Shown: positions 21,380 to 33,607, counted from the stretch's first letter. The stretch: 64,000 nucleotides of DNA from Hypomyces perniciosus (GCA_008477525.1 SPDT01000006.1:647501-711500); one strand, 5' to 3'. Notes: generated from the sequence alone by a model not told the origin. Program-made: numbers and translations.

Positions 21380-24099
21380 CCATGACCAGACTTGCAAGCC
21401 ATGAAGGCTAATAAGGCGAGACGGTGTCCTTCTTGTTGGCGTTAAAACTCGTACATACATACACATACGAGTACGTGGCTGCTGCCTCAGTGTTGCTGCC
21501 CGAGCATGCAACAGCCGACCGCTCCCCCCGTTTGATCCGCTTTGCTCCCGACAGAGAATACATCCTGTGCCTGTCGATGCACATTTCCCAGCCGGTGCCC
21601 TCCCTTGCGGCCTTACTGGGCCTTCGTCGTGAACCTGCTACCCCTGCTTGTGTGAATCCCGAATTCTGATCTACCGCCATCAACTAAACTAAACTACTAC
21701 TACTCCGTACTACTACCTACATACTATCTACATGCTTACCAACTGAGCACTACCACTAGTACTAACATTGCCGACCGTGAACCACCGTTAACAGTCATGA
21801 AAAGAGCACTCGGGGTCAAGTGAGCTACGGCATATGTATGTAGGCCGTCTCATATGGACAGTTTGGCCTTTCTTCAGGAGATCAAAAGGGGCGGTGCACC
21901 AATGAAAACGCCATACGAGGCGCCGCACATGATCCTGCGAGCCTCTTGTCTGAGATGGACGAGTTTGATGCCACTCTGTGGATCAACTCGCAAGAATGGC
22001 TTTGTTGGCTCTGCAGCTTCTTCACCCCCACCCCCAAAGACGACACCCCTGCCGGATGTTACCTCGACAGCCGTTCCCCGGTCGGAACGTCATACTCGTA
22101 ATTCACCATCTGTCTGTCATCGCGGGACGTGCAGCACTTTCGCCCGTTACCAATCGCGTGGGCGGCCAGCCGGCAAAAAGGGTGCGGAAGGGCCATCTGC
22201 AGCCACCTGCTCGCCCAATCCTAATCTTGGCTTCCACCTTACATGGCATGGACCACGCAACGTACATACCCAAGGACAAAGATGGCGACTCCACGTTGCC
22301 GGTCAAGCAGCAGCGGGATTCTACATACATAACGTGCGGCCTTGCTGCTCCCGACACCACACGGCTCGCTAGTCGCGCAACAAATAAAAAGGTCGTGACG
22401 TGGCGGCGGTGTGTGTCTTGGGGCCAGATGCTGCATATGGTTTCTCCAAGACCAGTGGACCTTTGAACATGAAAAGCCTGGGGAGCTGCTGGGGGAGCAG
22501 TCGGGTGTAGTATTGCTTCTTCTGCCCAGGCTGGGATTCTCATCTCACCGGGGACCTGAGCTCCCTTACGAGTACTACTACCCCCGCGTACTGACGGGTC
22601 CAACCAGGAAGCAATTTTCGTTCGCGCGCTGACACGAGCATATGAAGACAGGCAACCAACATAAAAAAGAAACAGACGTGTGTTGGTGGCGCACGTTGGT
22701 CTGTGACTATTTCGTTTGCATTGCCTGCTGGCTTGCTGCAGCCTTCTACGCCATGCATTTCAGGCCCTCCTCGTCCGCAATACGGACCATTCACGGTGTT
22801 CGCTTAAGACGGTTCGGCCATCCCGTATGGACCTTGCATACATACTCCGTTCGAAGTATTGGTTGGCATTCATCATCAATCTATCGGGACTCAACGATTG
22901 TCTGGGCAAGCTCCGAGTTCACGACCATCGTGTCGCTTTCTTTCTGTCTAATAATAGACACTGTGGCCCTCGTCGTTTGATGCCCAGGATAGCAACAGAA
23001 CTGGTAGCAGATGGGCCTGATGGAACTCTACATATGCGCATAATATCTCCGCCTGCTGGCCGCATCGATGGAGATCAGGCATTCGGGTTCATGTCTAGCC
23101 GCATGGCTCTCCACAGCCTTTGCCACGGGCATGCTGTGTTACGATAATGAACCCACCCGTAACTAAAACATACAGTTCGGTCTGATTAATATGTTTCCAG
23201 GACGGGCATCCTATGCGAATTCAGCAGCAGTACCTCGCCCGGACTCCGGTTCCATGTGCCATGTTGTCAAGACAATAGAGTCCAAGCCAGTATTGGCAAG
23301 CCATTTACCTGTGTGCGGTACTACATATTGCAAACGCTCAAAGGCTAGTACTACAGAATATCATGTACCCAGCCGTCACTTCTGTCTGGGCTCGTTTTGA
23401 CACAACACAAGATGCTCGAGCAATTACGTGGAGATTGACCCTGCATCGATCAGGCAGTGGCAACGTCGTGCACCCTCGCACCCAGGAAGGCGGTTCTCCG
23501 GAAACATTCCGATGCAAACGCAGCGCCAACCAATCAACGCGGCTGGTTTCTGAGGTTATCATATATGACCGTACACCAAGCTGGGAACAAGCTGGGAACA
23601 AGCCTTCAGCGGATGCGCCGAGGCAAGGTGGGTGTGTAGAACAGACATGACAAGGGTTATCGAGTCCTTGCTTGATTATTTGGCTTTTACTATAGGCAAG
23701 GACCTTTGCAGGTCCCCAAACGGGTACCCTACACCGGAGGCGATACACGTATCCTCGAGGCTGTTTGCAAACGGAATTGCGGGCAAACGATGACTTTTAG
23801 CGAGTGAATTAATAGTAGGTTGTCATTTCGGTCGAGGTCGACGTGACAGACAACTGTACCTGACATCGTAGGTGCGACGTACCTGTAGAAGATAGTTAGA
23901 GGTTCAGTACTTCGCACTCCGTACTAAATAAGCCTAAACTTCATATCTATCGGACGGACTATTATGTAGGACTGTGGCCGAAGCTAGTGCGAATGTGGTG
24001 TGCAATTTGAGTGGCTCCATCAATGGTACATCCATGTGGCGCACAAAATACTGCAGGCTACTTGTACCCTCTCCCTGTGGCGCAGAAAGAGCCTCTCGA

Positions 24100-24123
24100 T
24101 ACGGAGTAAGAAGGTACTCCGTA
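24100..24123. repeat. Perfect TACGGAGTA inverted repeat
   Basis: TACGGAGTA at 24100-24108 is followed by its exact reverse complement at 24115-24123, with a 6-base loop. It lies about 350 bases upstream of the tubulin cofactor B start. Confidence 0.9.
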
Positions 24124-24470
24124 CATACTGCCTCTTTGCTGCCTAAGCTCTCTGCGCCATTCTGGTTTGTCGGAGCTTCTTCTGAAAACATTACAAGGAG
24201 GTGCAACATCAACCTCGTTACAATCATCGATTTGATCTCAATCCATTGTCCATAGCGCTGCGTCATCGATTGCGCCATTGTTTCCCCCAGAAGAAAAGCT
24301 CGGGACATCTTCAACCCGGCCAGTTTGTCCGAGACAACAAGAAATTTAGCCGCTCCAGCCAACAGCTGTTCATTAGATCTGCTCCCTATCTCGATCTTGG
24401 CCACCATCTTGGCTTTTTCTTAGCGGCATCACGAGAAAGAGAAAAACGAAAGCCTTGACAAGCTGGAGCC

Positions 24471-25567
24471 ATGGCGGACGTTCCTCTACAGGTCATTTCG
24501 GAGTACGCCTCCTCCGAGCGTCGTATCACACCCTCGTGGTCAATCTCTCAACTCAGGGCCAAGCTTGAGCCCATCACGGGCATCCCCCCCTCCTGCCAGA
24601 GGCTCAGTCTCAAAACCACGGCAGGGTCGGAGAAAATCCCCGTTGTCGCGGCAGATGAGGATGCCACCCTGCTATCTAGCTTTCCCCTGGCTCCGTATGC
24701 AGAGCTGCATGTAAGTCAAGCACTCGCAAGTTCTTGTGACCTCCGTTAGCCCCCTCCCATTGAGACAAATCACTGGCCTGGCATAAGGATGCGCTCTTTT
24801 TTACAGCCTTTTTTTGTGCGACAGGATGTCTCAGTTTCCCTCTTTTTTTTGCATGGGCAAGAGTCCGTCAGTGCTGTGCGACAGAAACATGATGAGGGGG
24901 GTACACCCAACATGGACCTCGCTTGGGGAACTTTGGGCAGCTAGACGATCTGCTGTTATGTGTGCTTCTGCCGCTCATGGGCGCCATCATGCATCACTAG
25001 GCGGGGAGGGTGAGGGTGGGCACATGGGGAATGGGAAGGAAAACGAAACGAGGCTGCTGACATGTAATCGTCTTGCAGGTGATTGACACCCGCCCACCGG
25101 CGGCCAGGCCTAACCTCACCGATACTTCAGGTGTAGACAAGTATGTGATGCCTGATGATGAATACGAGAAGAAGACGGACTCGGTTTTGGCTTGGAAGAA
25201 GGCGCAGAAGCTAGGTCGCTTCGACCCGAACGCGCCAGGCCATGAGGAAGCCAGGCTAGAAGCCCTTAACGAGGAGATCCGTCAACGAGGCATCGAAGTT
25301 GGGAAGAGATGCCGTGTCGGTGGAGAAGACACCCGGCGAGGTGAGGTCAAGTATGTGGGAGACGTCAAGGAGATTCCAGGCAGTACAGGACCCTGGGTGG
25401 GGGTCCATCTGGACGAGCCTGTGGGGAAGAACGATGGTAGCATCTCGGGCACTCGTTATTGGGGCCAGGGCTCGGAGTTGAAGCACGGAGTTTTCGTCAG
25501 GCCAGAGCGAGTGGAGGTTGGAGACTTCCCGGCTCTCGATGACCTGGAGGATATGGAGGAAATCTAG
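24471..25567 (+). CDS. alf1: Tubulin-folding cofactor B (Alf1-like), CAP-Gly protein
   Basis: Exons 24471-24710 and 25079-25567 give 242 residues. The first exon carries a ubiquitin-like fold (SWSISQLRAKLEPITGIPPS). The second has KYVMPDDEYEKKTDSVLAWK and a CAP-Gly domain (about residues 151-230) with the signature GKNDG at 196-200, ending DMEEI, a tail typical of cofactor B. The protein helps fold and recycle alpha-tubulin in the cytoplasm. The intron is 368 bases, several times longer than its neighbours, and contains other plausible acceptors (for example after TTTTTTACAG near 24806); the chosen one follows a CTGAC branch site and restores LH-VIDTRPP. Confidence 0.95.
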
Positions 25568-28379
25568 ACGCGGGGTCACAAGGAACTGTGAGTTGAAACA
25601 AGTCCCGGTTGCGACTGATGCCTTGAGCTCTCCCTTGTGAGACTCAACTTGACGCTGGAAAGGTGTGCCATCTCACCTAAGGTCAGACCTGACGGCTGGG
25701 TTATTACACGGCTTATCTTGCCAGGGAACGGGAATTATTTCCAGAGCCCCATACACTCGTATATGTGAATACAACTTCGTATACTCCGTATTCCGTACCA
25801 GGTGCGGAATCAACCCGTTGTTACGCTATTATTGCTCAATGAGACCCTTGGTATTACTCCATACTATACTACCTATCCAGGCTTCTCGAAGAGGTTGATC
25901 ACACCCACAACTTGATACACTAGTACTATACCTCTTAGCTGGATACAAATGCCGGGCGGGTTGAGCCGAGCCACATGGACTTGTGAGTGATCAAAATTCA
26001 GGAAGTTGTTTTTATGTTAATATTCTTTCTATGATGGGGTGGCTTCTATGAGCCGGAACAAGACGGAAGAAATATGAAAGCTGATGCTACTAATACTAAA
26101 CTACTATTACTACTCCGTATTCTCTACGCCCTACGCCTAGTACTAGAATTAAAAAGAAAACACATTGCATTTTGCTTCTTTTCGAGGTAAGCTTTCCAAA
26201 ACGGTTGATATATCCGCCGGGGGGGGGGGCGAGCTCTCCCTGCACATAAGAGCGGTATTTGGGGGCTTCATTCTGTATTATAGCTTTGGTTCAATTGGAA
26301 AGAAGAAATCTCTTTTCTTCTTCTTTTCAGTTTTAATTGAGCTGAAATTTCCGCTAATAACCGACTGGCGTATTTGACATATATGACATGGAACCTGAGT
26401 ATATAAGCGGTTCGAAGTGTAGTAGTTGGGAGTAAGCGGGCATGTCAGCGGGCGAAAGATGGTTGCCGGGGGTTGGTAGCACTATGTCCTTGGGGATCTC
26501 ATCTCGGCTTTCGATACGGGATATGTGCCAGCCAGGTACCTGAGGCAAAACATCGTGTTTATGACGGAAGGGGCTGGGCCTCCCCTGTTTATCAGATTCA
26601 TCAGTGTCTTGGGGAGTAACATGGCAGTGGGCAGTGATACGGGCCAACGATAGGACGTGTACGAGTAGAGGGTGACGTTGGTTGTGGTAGTAGTAGTAGT
26701 AGTAGTAGTAGTAGTATAGTATAATGGCTTGGCGTGTACGATTAGCCTTGCTACTTGTGGTCAAAAATAGTATTGTAGTAATTCGCAAGTCTAATTTATC
26801 CAGGGCTGACTATCTGTCTACGGCGTGGCCGTCCAGTTCCCGGGTAACACTAATATCAAAGTGCCGAAGGGCCTATGCCGAAGTCATCTAAACTACTCCG
26901 TATTATGATGGCCTCTAGGGATTTATTAATGGCCAAATGAGTTAGGCCGTGAACGTGGCAAGACCCGATCAGTGCTTTGATAGTTGTACCTCTTGTTGTT
27001 GATGCACCCGGCCAGCGAGTCGCTATTGATGGATATTTGAACCCTGCGGGTTTTGTGTCCCGAAGGAGTAATAATCCGTTCAAGGGTAAAAAGGCTTCTA
27101 CGGCACGTGGAGTAATATGTACTGCTCGTAGTGCTTCAGTAAGGACTGCTTTGATTGAGCCCGGACGTTCCGACTGTTCGGGTTAATTGATGCAGATTCC
27201 CGAATCCCGGATAATATGACCAGATTCCTGGCGAGGTGTGTGGACGGGATAACGTTGAAGCTTCCATTGACGCCGGACGAGTAATATTCCAGAACGACTA
27301 GCAGATCATAATAGTACGGAGAAGTACGGAGAAATAGTTCTCTATACTCCGTACGGGCTATCAGTAATCACTTTCTATGTATGTACGGAGTACGATTCAA
27401 TACGATGCGAGCAAACATGTGCTCGTAAGACCACTATTAATGGTAATAATAATAACGGATAATAGGGTTCCATTGCTTGTTAAGCACCGTCAGCGATTGC
27501 GCCCGTTTGGCAATCCGTGCGTGATCAGCAGCGTATTTACACTCTACTAGTACTGATACATACGTCTGCGCGTACATACTAGTACTATGCATCACATCGA
27601 CTTGCTAATTGTTGCTGCGCCAGATTGATACATCTAGTGCTCCGTAAACAGCGGCATCGAGAATAATAGTAGGTAGATAGCAACTTGATTGGAGTGTTCT
27701 ATTCCAAATCATGTCCTGACTACCTAGGTACTGTTAGCTTGGCATAGCCTCAGCGCTCTCGAAACAGACCAAGCTCCAGAATTTAGCCGTGCACAGCCAG
27801 CCGCCTATGCGTTGTAGGCACAACAGTGGTGTCAGGAGCAATTTTCGGGGGCAGGCCGGGCGGACCAGCTCCCTAGAGGGTTCACTGAGCGGTGGGATCT
27901 CCCGTTGGATTCAATGGCCGGCATTTTGGCACATGCGCTGTCGCCGCTCTCCGGCCTCGCCATCCAATAGTGCCTCTGCCAAATCCACAATCCACCTCTC
28001 CTCTGAGCATCCCGTCTTTGCCCTGCATCAACGGCGGCTGTTGTTGGCATCGCCGTCCTCAATCAATCAATCAACCAAATGTCTCTTCTGCGGCCGCTGT
28101 GAGAGAGGCGCGAAAGACTGCTCCGGACGGAAGCCCGAAACGAAATCGAAGACTCAAGTCCGAGCGGCCTGCTAGCAAGTAATAGAGGTAGTAGTGATAA
28201 TATCCCGCGGAACCGCTTCAACCAGACAGAAATCTCCACTCCAGGACCCATTCCTCTCCGGGGGACGCGCGCGCTCCTCCATCAGGCGTCTCACCATATC
28301 GAAATTGCTCCTCGCTCTCTCTATTCCGTGCTTCCATGCCTGGCTGCGGCCGATGCCGATCCACGTTCGCATCGCCAAA
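25568..28379. other. 2.8-kb spacer
   Basis: No convincing gene. It contains several TACTCCGTA/TACGGAGTA copies (about 25783, 26114, 26895, 27343 and 27383) plus a near-copy pair at 27314, a run of G near 26220, and a TAG repeat. About 27780-28379 is richer in G+C and is probably promoter and leader of the RING gene. Confidence 0.5.
26687..26716. repeat. TAG microsatellite
   Basis: Ten TAG units in a row. On the other strand they read as a run of tyrosines, which is not a real gene. Confidence 0.9.
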
Positions 28380-30009
28380 ATGCCTTCGTTTCTGCTAGCG
28401 ATTCTCACCCTGCTGGCCGCCGTGGCATGCGCGGACGATGATGGCATTACGACTTCCCCCGAGCAAGATGTCCCGCAATGGGCTACGAACAATGCCTTGC
28501 AGCTCAATCTCTCCACGCCTGGCGGCCAATCCAGCCCGTTGCAGTACACCGTCATACCGCTCACGCCCAATGTCGGCCTCAACGAGTCGCAGCGCAGTCG
28601 CGGGGTAAGACGATTCTCTTGTCTTTCTGCTGGGCCGGATAAACACTGTTATCCAAGGGATGTGCTGACGCGTGGACTCTAGAATAACCGTATCGACGGC
28701 ATCATGATTGCCGCTGACATATCCAACTACAACCGAATTGCCAGCCTCAACGTCGTCGTCTACCTGTCCTGCGATCCTCCCCAGGCCGATTCCTTCATCA
28801 CACCGAATCAAATGCTGAATAGCCTGATGAATGCCAATCCAAAGGCCATCGTGCTCTATTCGCAAAGCAACAACTGGTGCTCGCTCGGCAATACCGATTC
28901 GATCCTCTACACGAGCATACTATCGATGGCCGATGGCGCCGAGGCAACGCAAGCCCTTTCATATTTGAATGGCACTGCTGAAGGACGGATAGTCAATGTT
29001 TCCATTACTGGGAATGCCACGGCTGGAGACCCCAGCTCAAACTCTGGTCTTGGGGGAAGCAACTCGACAGTCGCCATGAGTATTCTATATAGTATTACCG
29101 GACTCATCACTCTGCTTTTCCTCATCATCATCGCCACAGGTGCTGTTAGGGCACACCGTTACCCTGAACGATACGGACCACGAGGCGCCATTGGCGGACG
29201 ACCTAGACAAAGCCGAGCCAAGGGCCTTGCTCGCGCTGTGCTCGACACCATTCCCATTGTCAAGTTTAACAATCAGGAGCCCGCTAAACCGGATCCTGAA
29301 CTGGAACTGGAGACTGCAACTACCGATGGCCAAGACGTTGGAACTCAGAGGACCGCCTCGCATGTGGCGGAGAGTGAGGCGGTTGTTGTTGCTGGTGGGA
29401 ACGGCAATGATACCCCGACGCCTGCCACAGAGGCTCAAAAAGCCACCGAACCCAGCAATAGTGGAAAAGGAAATGCCGGATGCTCTATCTGTACTGAAGA
29501 CTTCAAAGTCGGAGAAGATATGAGGGTTCTACCATGTCATCATCAGTTCCACCCCAACTGCATTGACCCGTGGCTTATCAACGTGTCTGGAACATGTCCA
29601 TTATGGTAAGTGAAGTCACAACTTGCTTCACATGGCCTTGCGTTTATTAACCTGATGAAACAGTCGGCTCGACCTTCGTCCTGAGGCAGCCCGAACCAAT
29701 GATGCATTGACTGCTGAAAGAGGTTCGACACTGCCCCCTCCTCTGGCTCTGGCGGCAGAGGACGGAGTGGGCGCTTCCGCATCCCACCGTCACCGGATTT
29801 CTCGTTTCTTAGATGTCAACAGATTACGGCAAGCAACAGCAGAGGAGCAAATAGAAGCTCTCAGACAAATGCGATCGAGCGGGGCGGAACCTGAAGGCCA
29901 GGAGGCAGATAGAGAGGAGAGAGGCCAGCGGGCTCACCTCTCTGCCAAACTGAAAGAAAAGTTCCGGATTCGCACAAGAGCCCGGTCTCCGGAAAGTCGA
30001 GATGGCTGA
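28380..30009 (+). CDS. PA-TM-RING type E3 ubiquitin ligase, membrane-bound
   Basis: Exons 28380-28604, 28683-29605 and 29664-30009 give 497 residues. Order of parts: signal peptide (MPSFLLAILTLLAAVACA), a lumenal segment with several N-glycosylation sequons that resembles a protease-associated domain (INDG-type core near NNRIDGIMIAAD), one membrane helix at about 205-228 (ILYSITGLITLLFLIIIATG), a cytosolic linker, and a RING-H2 finger at about 342-383 (CSIC ... CHHQFHPNCIDPW ... CPLC). The last cysteine codon is split by the second intron and restored on joining. Such ligases act on endosomal, Golgi or vacuolar membranes. An upstream in-frame ATG exists, but this start begins directly at the signal peptide with AAA at -3. 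Confidence 0.92.
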
Positions 30010-31780
30010 TGGATGATCAGTCGGATACATGCAGCCAACACTACACACGTTACGACAGACTACTCAGGCGGGTGAAATGCTTATCTGAGTTATTTCAATG
30101 GGTATTGTATATGGACTACTACCACCGTGTCACTTACAAGGGGAGGGCATTTGTTTCCAATCATTTGGCGTTTAGGAAGGCTTGGTATTTCGAAGGAGAA
30201 AGGGAGGGGTGGTTTAGGATGCATTGCACGGCGTTTTTTGGTACACCTTGGAGTCGACATGGTTTGAGCTTGTATTGGCTTTGATCCGACGGAGATCGGG
30301 TTTGAGGAGGAAGCAGTCATTTTACAACGTGGTACTTCGTACACAATGCAACAGAACGCGGCAAGGAATACAACGGATAGAGAGGGTAACACGCAGCGGG
30401 CTGTGTTGGTCCTTGATGGTCCAATTCTAGGTGCGTGGAGCTATGAAGAGCGAAACCCATTGAAGAGAGGAGCGAGCGCGCCTATTGTGCATACCTAGTT
30501 GTGGCAAAACAATGGGCTTTTTTGCTTTTGCAACAGAGCGCGCGTGTCATCGATTGCATTCTATCCATCCTAGCGTGCCTTTACATCACTCCATAGTCTG
30601 CGTTTGAAGCCTTTACGCTTTGGCCGCGTTCCTTTCCCTCATTTCTGAGATGTTACCTTGAAGCTTTGTTTCGTGGAAGATCACCACGAAACAAAGATGA
30701 GAATCGATAGACGTGTCTCGAAGAAAATGTTTGGCACGCAAACAACGTGGCACAGACTATTTGCGCCAGCGAGAGATAGCCGGCGGATCAGTGATGTATG
30801 CATGCAGGCCATCAAGCTCTCCCACTCACGTCAGGCAGTGGTGCGACTCCGGATCGTGGCGGCTCGAGCTGAGGGAAGAAAACATGGCATTTGTGTCGCA
30901 AAGGTGTGATGCGCGGCCATCTTAGTGGCCGAGAACCAGACGCCTCCGAAAGGTAAAAGCAAAACAGGTTCAAATAATGCCTGAGCTTATTTCATGGTCG
31001 AGAACTCTCCCCAAAAAGAATTGCATCCATCTCCGTGTAAGCGAGCCGTCCGGGTTTTCTTCTGCCATGTCGGAGATGGGCTTCCCATTGGATCGAATTG
31101 CGCACCATTGACTTGCCAAGGAACCGTTCGGCAGGCTCAAGCCTCTGCTGATCAGCGATATATATGAGATGTATGATATGTATGAGAGAGTGTGTAATGA
31201 ACGATACGGTGGATGGCGGTGTTCAGCCTCCGATAATCGATGTTGTACGGGCCCATCAGCGTGGCTTGCTTTCTGATTCATCATCATCTGGCGGATACAC
31301 GAGGCGATGATCATACCAATAGCCTGGTTCTTCCCACGAGGCCGTAGAGATGTGAGGATGAGATTTGGATGTGAGAACAGACACTATTCAGCCGCATATA
31401 CGGATACCTGTTTTCTTTTTCAGAAAGACGAAAAAAAGGAAAAAAAAAAGAATTGCCGGAAGGCGTGGCGACATCCTCCCTCCCTCATTGAACGAACGAT
31501 TGATCTCATCACGGTTTATCGATATCCGTCGGCTGCTCTCCTCCTCGTTGCACACTCCTCTAGCCTCAATGTTGCCCTCCCAATAATGTCTGGTACTGAT
31601 CGATACCTACTCCTAAATTAAATACCAGCGGTTTCTTCTTCTTCTTTTGATCCAGCTGCAGAATCGTGTTTTACAACATGTCTCTGTCTCAGTAACCCGT
31701 CTTTCCATACCTCCTCTCTTACGCACCCATCTTTGGTTCCAAATCTTCTTTGATTCAAAGCTGCATACACAACTTACATC
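30010..31780. other. 1.8-kb spacer with a strong hairpin
   Basis: No convincing gene. It holds the 13-base inverted repeat listed separately and the promoter of the membrane protein gene at 31781. Confidence 0.5.
30664..30696. repeat. 13-base perfect stem-loop
   Basis: CTTTGTTTCGTGG at 30664-30676 pairs without mismatch with 30684-30696 across a 7-base loop. It lies 650 bases beyond the stop of the RING gene. Confidence 0.95.
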
Positions 31781-33607
31781 ATGGCACCGACACCGACCAT
31801 CTTGGCTGCACGGGGGGGTGCTCCTATACCTCTTCCTGGGCAGGTCTTCAGCATCATCTTGTCTCTGGTCGCCACGACGGTGCTTTCAACGTTCTTGAGT
31901 AAGATGACCTCAACAGAAGCTCCCTTGACCCCCCCCCCCCTTCTGATAGACACGTCTCTAACACTCGATCTTACCCACATCTAGCACAAAGGATTCTTGC
32001 CATCAAAACATGGAATCGACTACCCCTTGTTGTCTGGTGTAAGTGCTTCCCCGGGAGAAAAGACCATGTCGACGTATGTGTACCATTGTATGGAGACTGA
32101 CTGCTCGAGTGAAGTGGTCTTCGCCATCTACATAGACTCTTACCTCTTCGTCTTTGTTACCGCGTTGATGGAACACTCGGTTGGAGTGAACGACAGCCTT
32201 GGTATGTGCGAGGCTGCCATCATTCTATGCCTAGTCTGCTATGTCACAACCAAAGTATGTTGAATTTCCCCTGTTAAACAACTTACTTTCACTAACACTG
32301 TGCTTCAGATTGTGAGTTTGAACTTGTTCCGATATGGAATATGAATATGAACTCATATGTCTAACACGCTTTTCTAGTTCATCTATGTCTTCCTCGTCGA
32401 AAAGGCCGTAAGATTGAGTCTCATTTTCCCATCTTGACTGGCGACTAATTAATACTAGCATATTATTCGTGGTACTAAAAAACCGCGGCTCAAGTCAAAA
32501 CTCTACTTGGTCAACTCGTTTGGCATGCTCGGTCTATACAGCATCGTTGTCATCCTAAACTTCATCTTGTCCGTACAGCCATTCCCTCTCCGTAGAGTCA
32601 TGATGCTAATATCCGCGCGCAGCCGCATAGTGAGGTTGGAGAATGGACAATGCGTTATTGGCATGCGAAGCATTTCCATGATTCCGCTCATCTCCTTCGA
32701 CACGGTGGTCAACATATATCTCACTATCCTTTTCCTTATTCCCCTCAAGAGTAAGTTGTCTCTTTGATCCGTAGACGCCCAATCACCGTTGACATGGTCC
32801 CAGACCTCTACACTTACAAAAATATGCCGAAAACCCCGGCGAATGTCCGCCTCCGTACTGTGGCTTTCCGAACCTTTTGCGGAGCAATATGCACATTAAT
32901 GAGCAGTATAATGTATGTCATGAACAAACAATCCCAAGGAAATGACTCCGTTGCTGACTGATATGGCAGAAACCTATCAGTTTTAATGGCCCTTAATGGA
33001 GAACCGGGTTGGGTATGCTTGATGTGCTGCAACTCTGACAGTGCGTCCCCCCCCCTAGCCCCTCTTCTAACACGTTCCGTAACGACTGATCACTTCTCAT
33101 CTATCAGTTCTCTTCTCCGCCATCGTCATCCAGTGGGTCACATCCAAAGACAACGCCGGCACCATCAGCAACACTTCATCCCGAGACAGTGGTCCACTCC
33201 GAGAACGTGGCACCGGACCGGCCCGTCTCACTACTCCAAGCGAATTCGATTCAACTCTTCAGTCCGGATCCGCAGATACCACCCTCAACTCCGCAAGGCG
33301 CCAATCCGAATTCACCTATGACACCGACGACGACGCTCTCACTGACAAAGCCATCCCTCCCGCCAGCGTCGTCGTCACCACAACCATCGAGCACGAGAGC
33401 AAGCCTTGCGAGGACGAGCTCACCACTGCCTCAGCCCCGGCTGTTCCCCCTGCTGCTGCTGCTGCTGCTCGTCACGGTTCGGGCATGATGCCCGATACGA
33501 GGTTTGTCGCTTCACAGACGAGGATCACGGCAGGGTCGCACTTTTTGAACCCGTTTGATGGGAATAATAGTCCTTCTTCATGCTGTAAGATTTCTTGTTC
33601 GAAGTAA
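31781..33607 (+). CDS. Seven-helix membrane protein of unknown function, ten exons
   Basis: Exons: 31781-31898, 31985-32038, 32115-32254, 32309-32311, 32378-32407, 32459-32568, 32623-32750, 32804-32912, 32970-33040 and 33108-33607, giving 420 residues with phase kept at every join. About seven hydrophobic helices are seen, for example QVFSIILSLVATTVLSTFL, IDSYLFVFVTALM, AAIILCLVCYVTT, LGLYSIVVILNFIF and ISMIPLISFDTVVNIYL; then a cysteine pair in WVCLMCCNSD and a roughly 140-residue hydrophilic, Ser/Thr-rich tail. I recognise the layout from a fungal family of receptor-like membrane proteins with no known function; ligand or activity cannot be stated. The fourth exon is only ATT. Splitting into ten exons contrasts with its mostly one-to-three-exon neighbours. 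Confidence 0.85.

Larger units (their letters stand above)
16191..24470. other. 8.3-kb stretch without a recognisable gene
   Basis: The stretch lies between two divergently transcribed genes, Myb and tubulin cofactor B. Open frames here are short, overlap on both strands and show no family resemblance. It holds a dozen or more TACTCCGTA 9-mers (for example near 16919, 17286, 17483, 17846, 18150, 18684, 18742, 19505, 19851, 20124, 21703 and 24100), runs of TAC/TAG and TAGG repeats, a CAT repeat, a CTCTCA repeat and a run of 13 C near 18496. It may contain the missing first exon or a long leader of the Myb gene, or noncoding RNA; neither can be shown from sequence alone. Confidence 0.5.

Noticed and set aside
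26354..26788. Minus-strand frame with a run of tyrosines
   Set aside because: The run comes from a TAG microsatellite; the rest shows no protein-like pattern.
27789..28182. Plus-strand frames of about 100-130 codons upstream of the RING gene
   Set aside because: Two overlapping frames of equal quality, no domain, and a position in the likely promoter and leader make them unconvincing.
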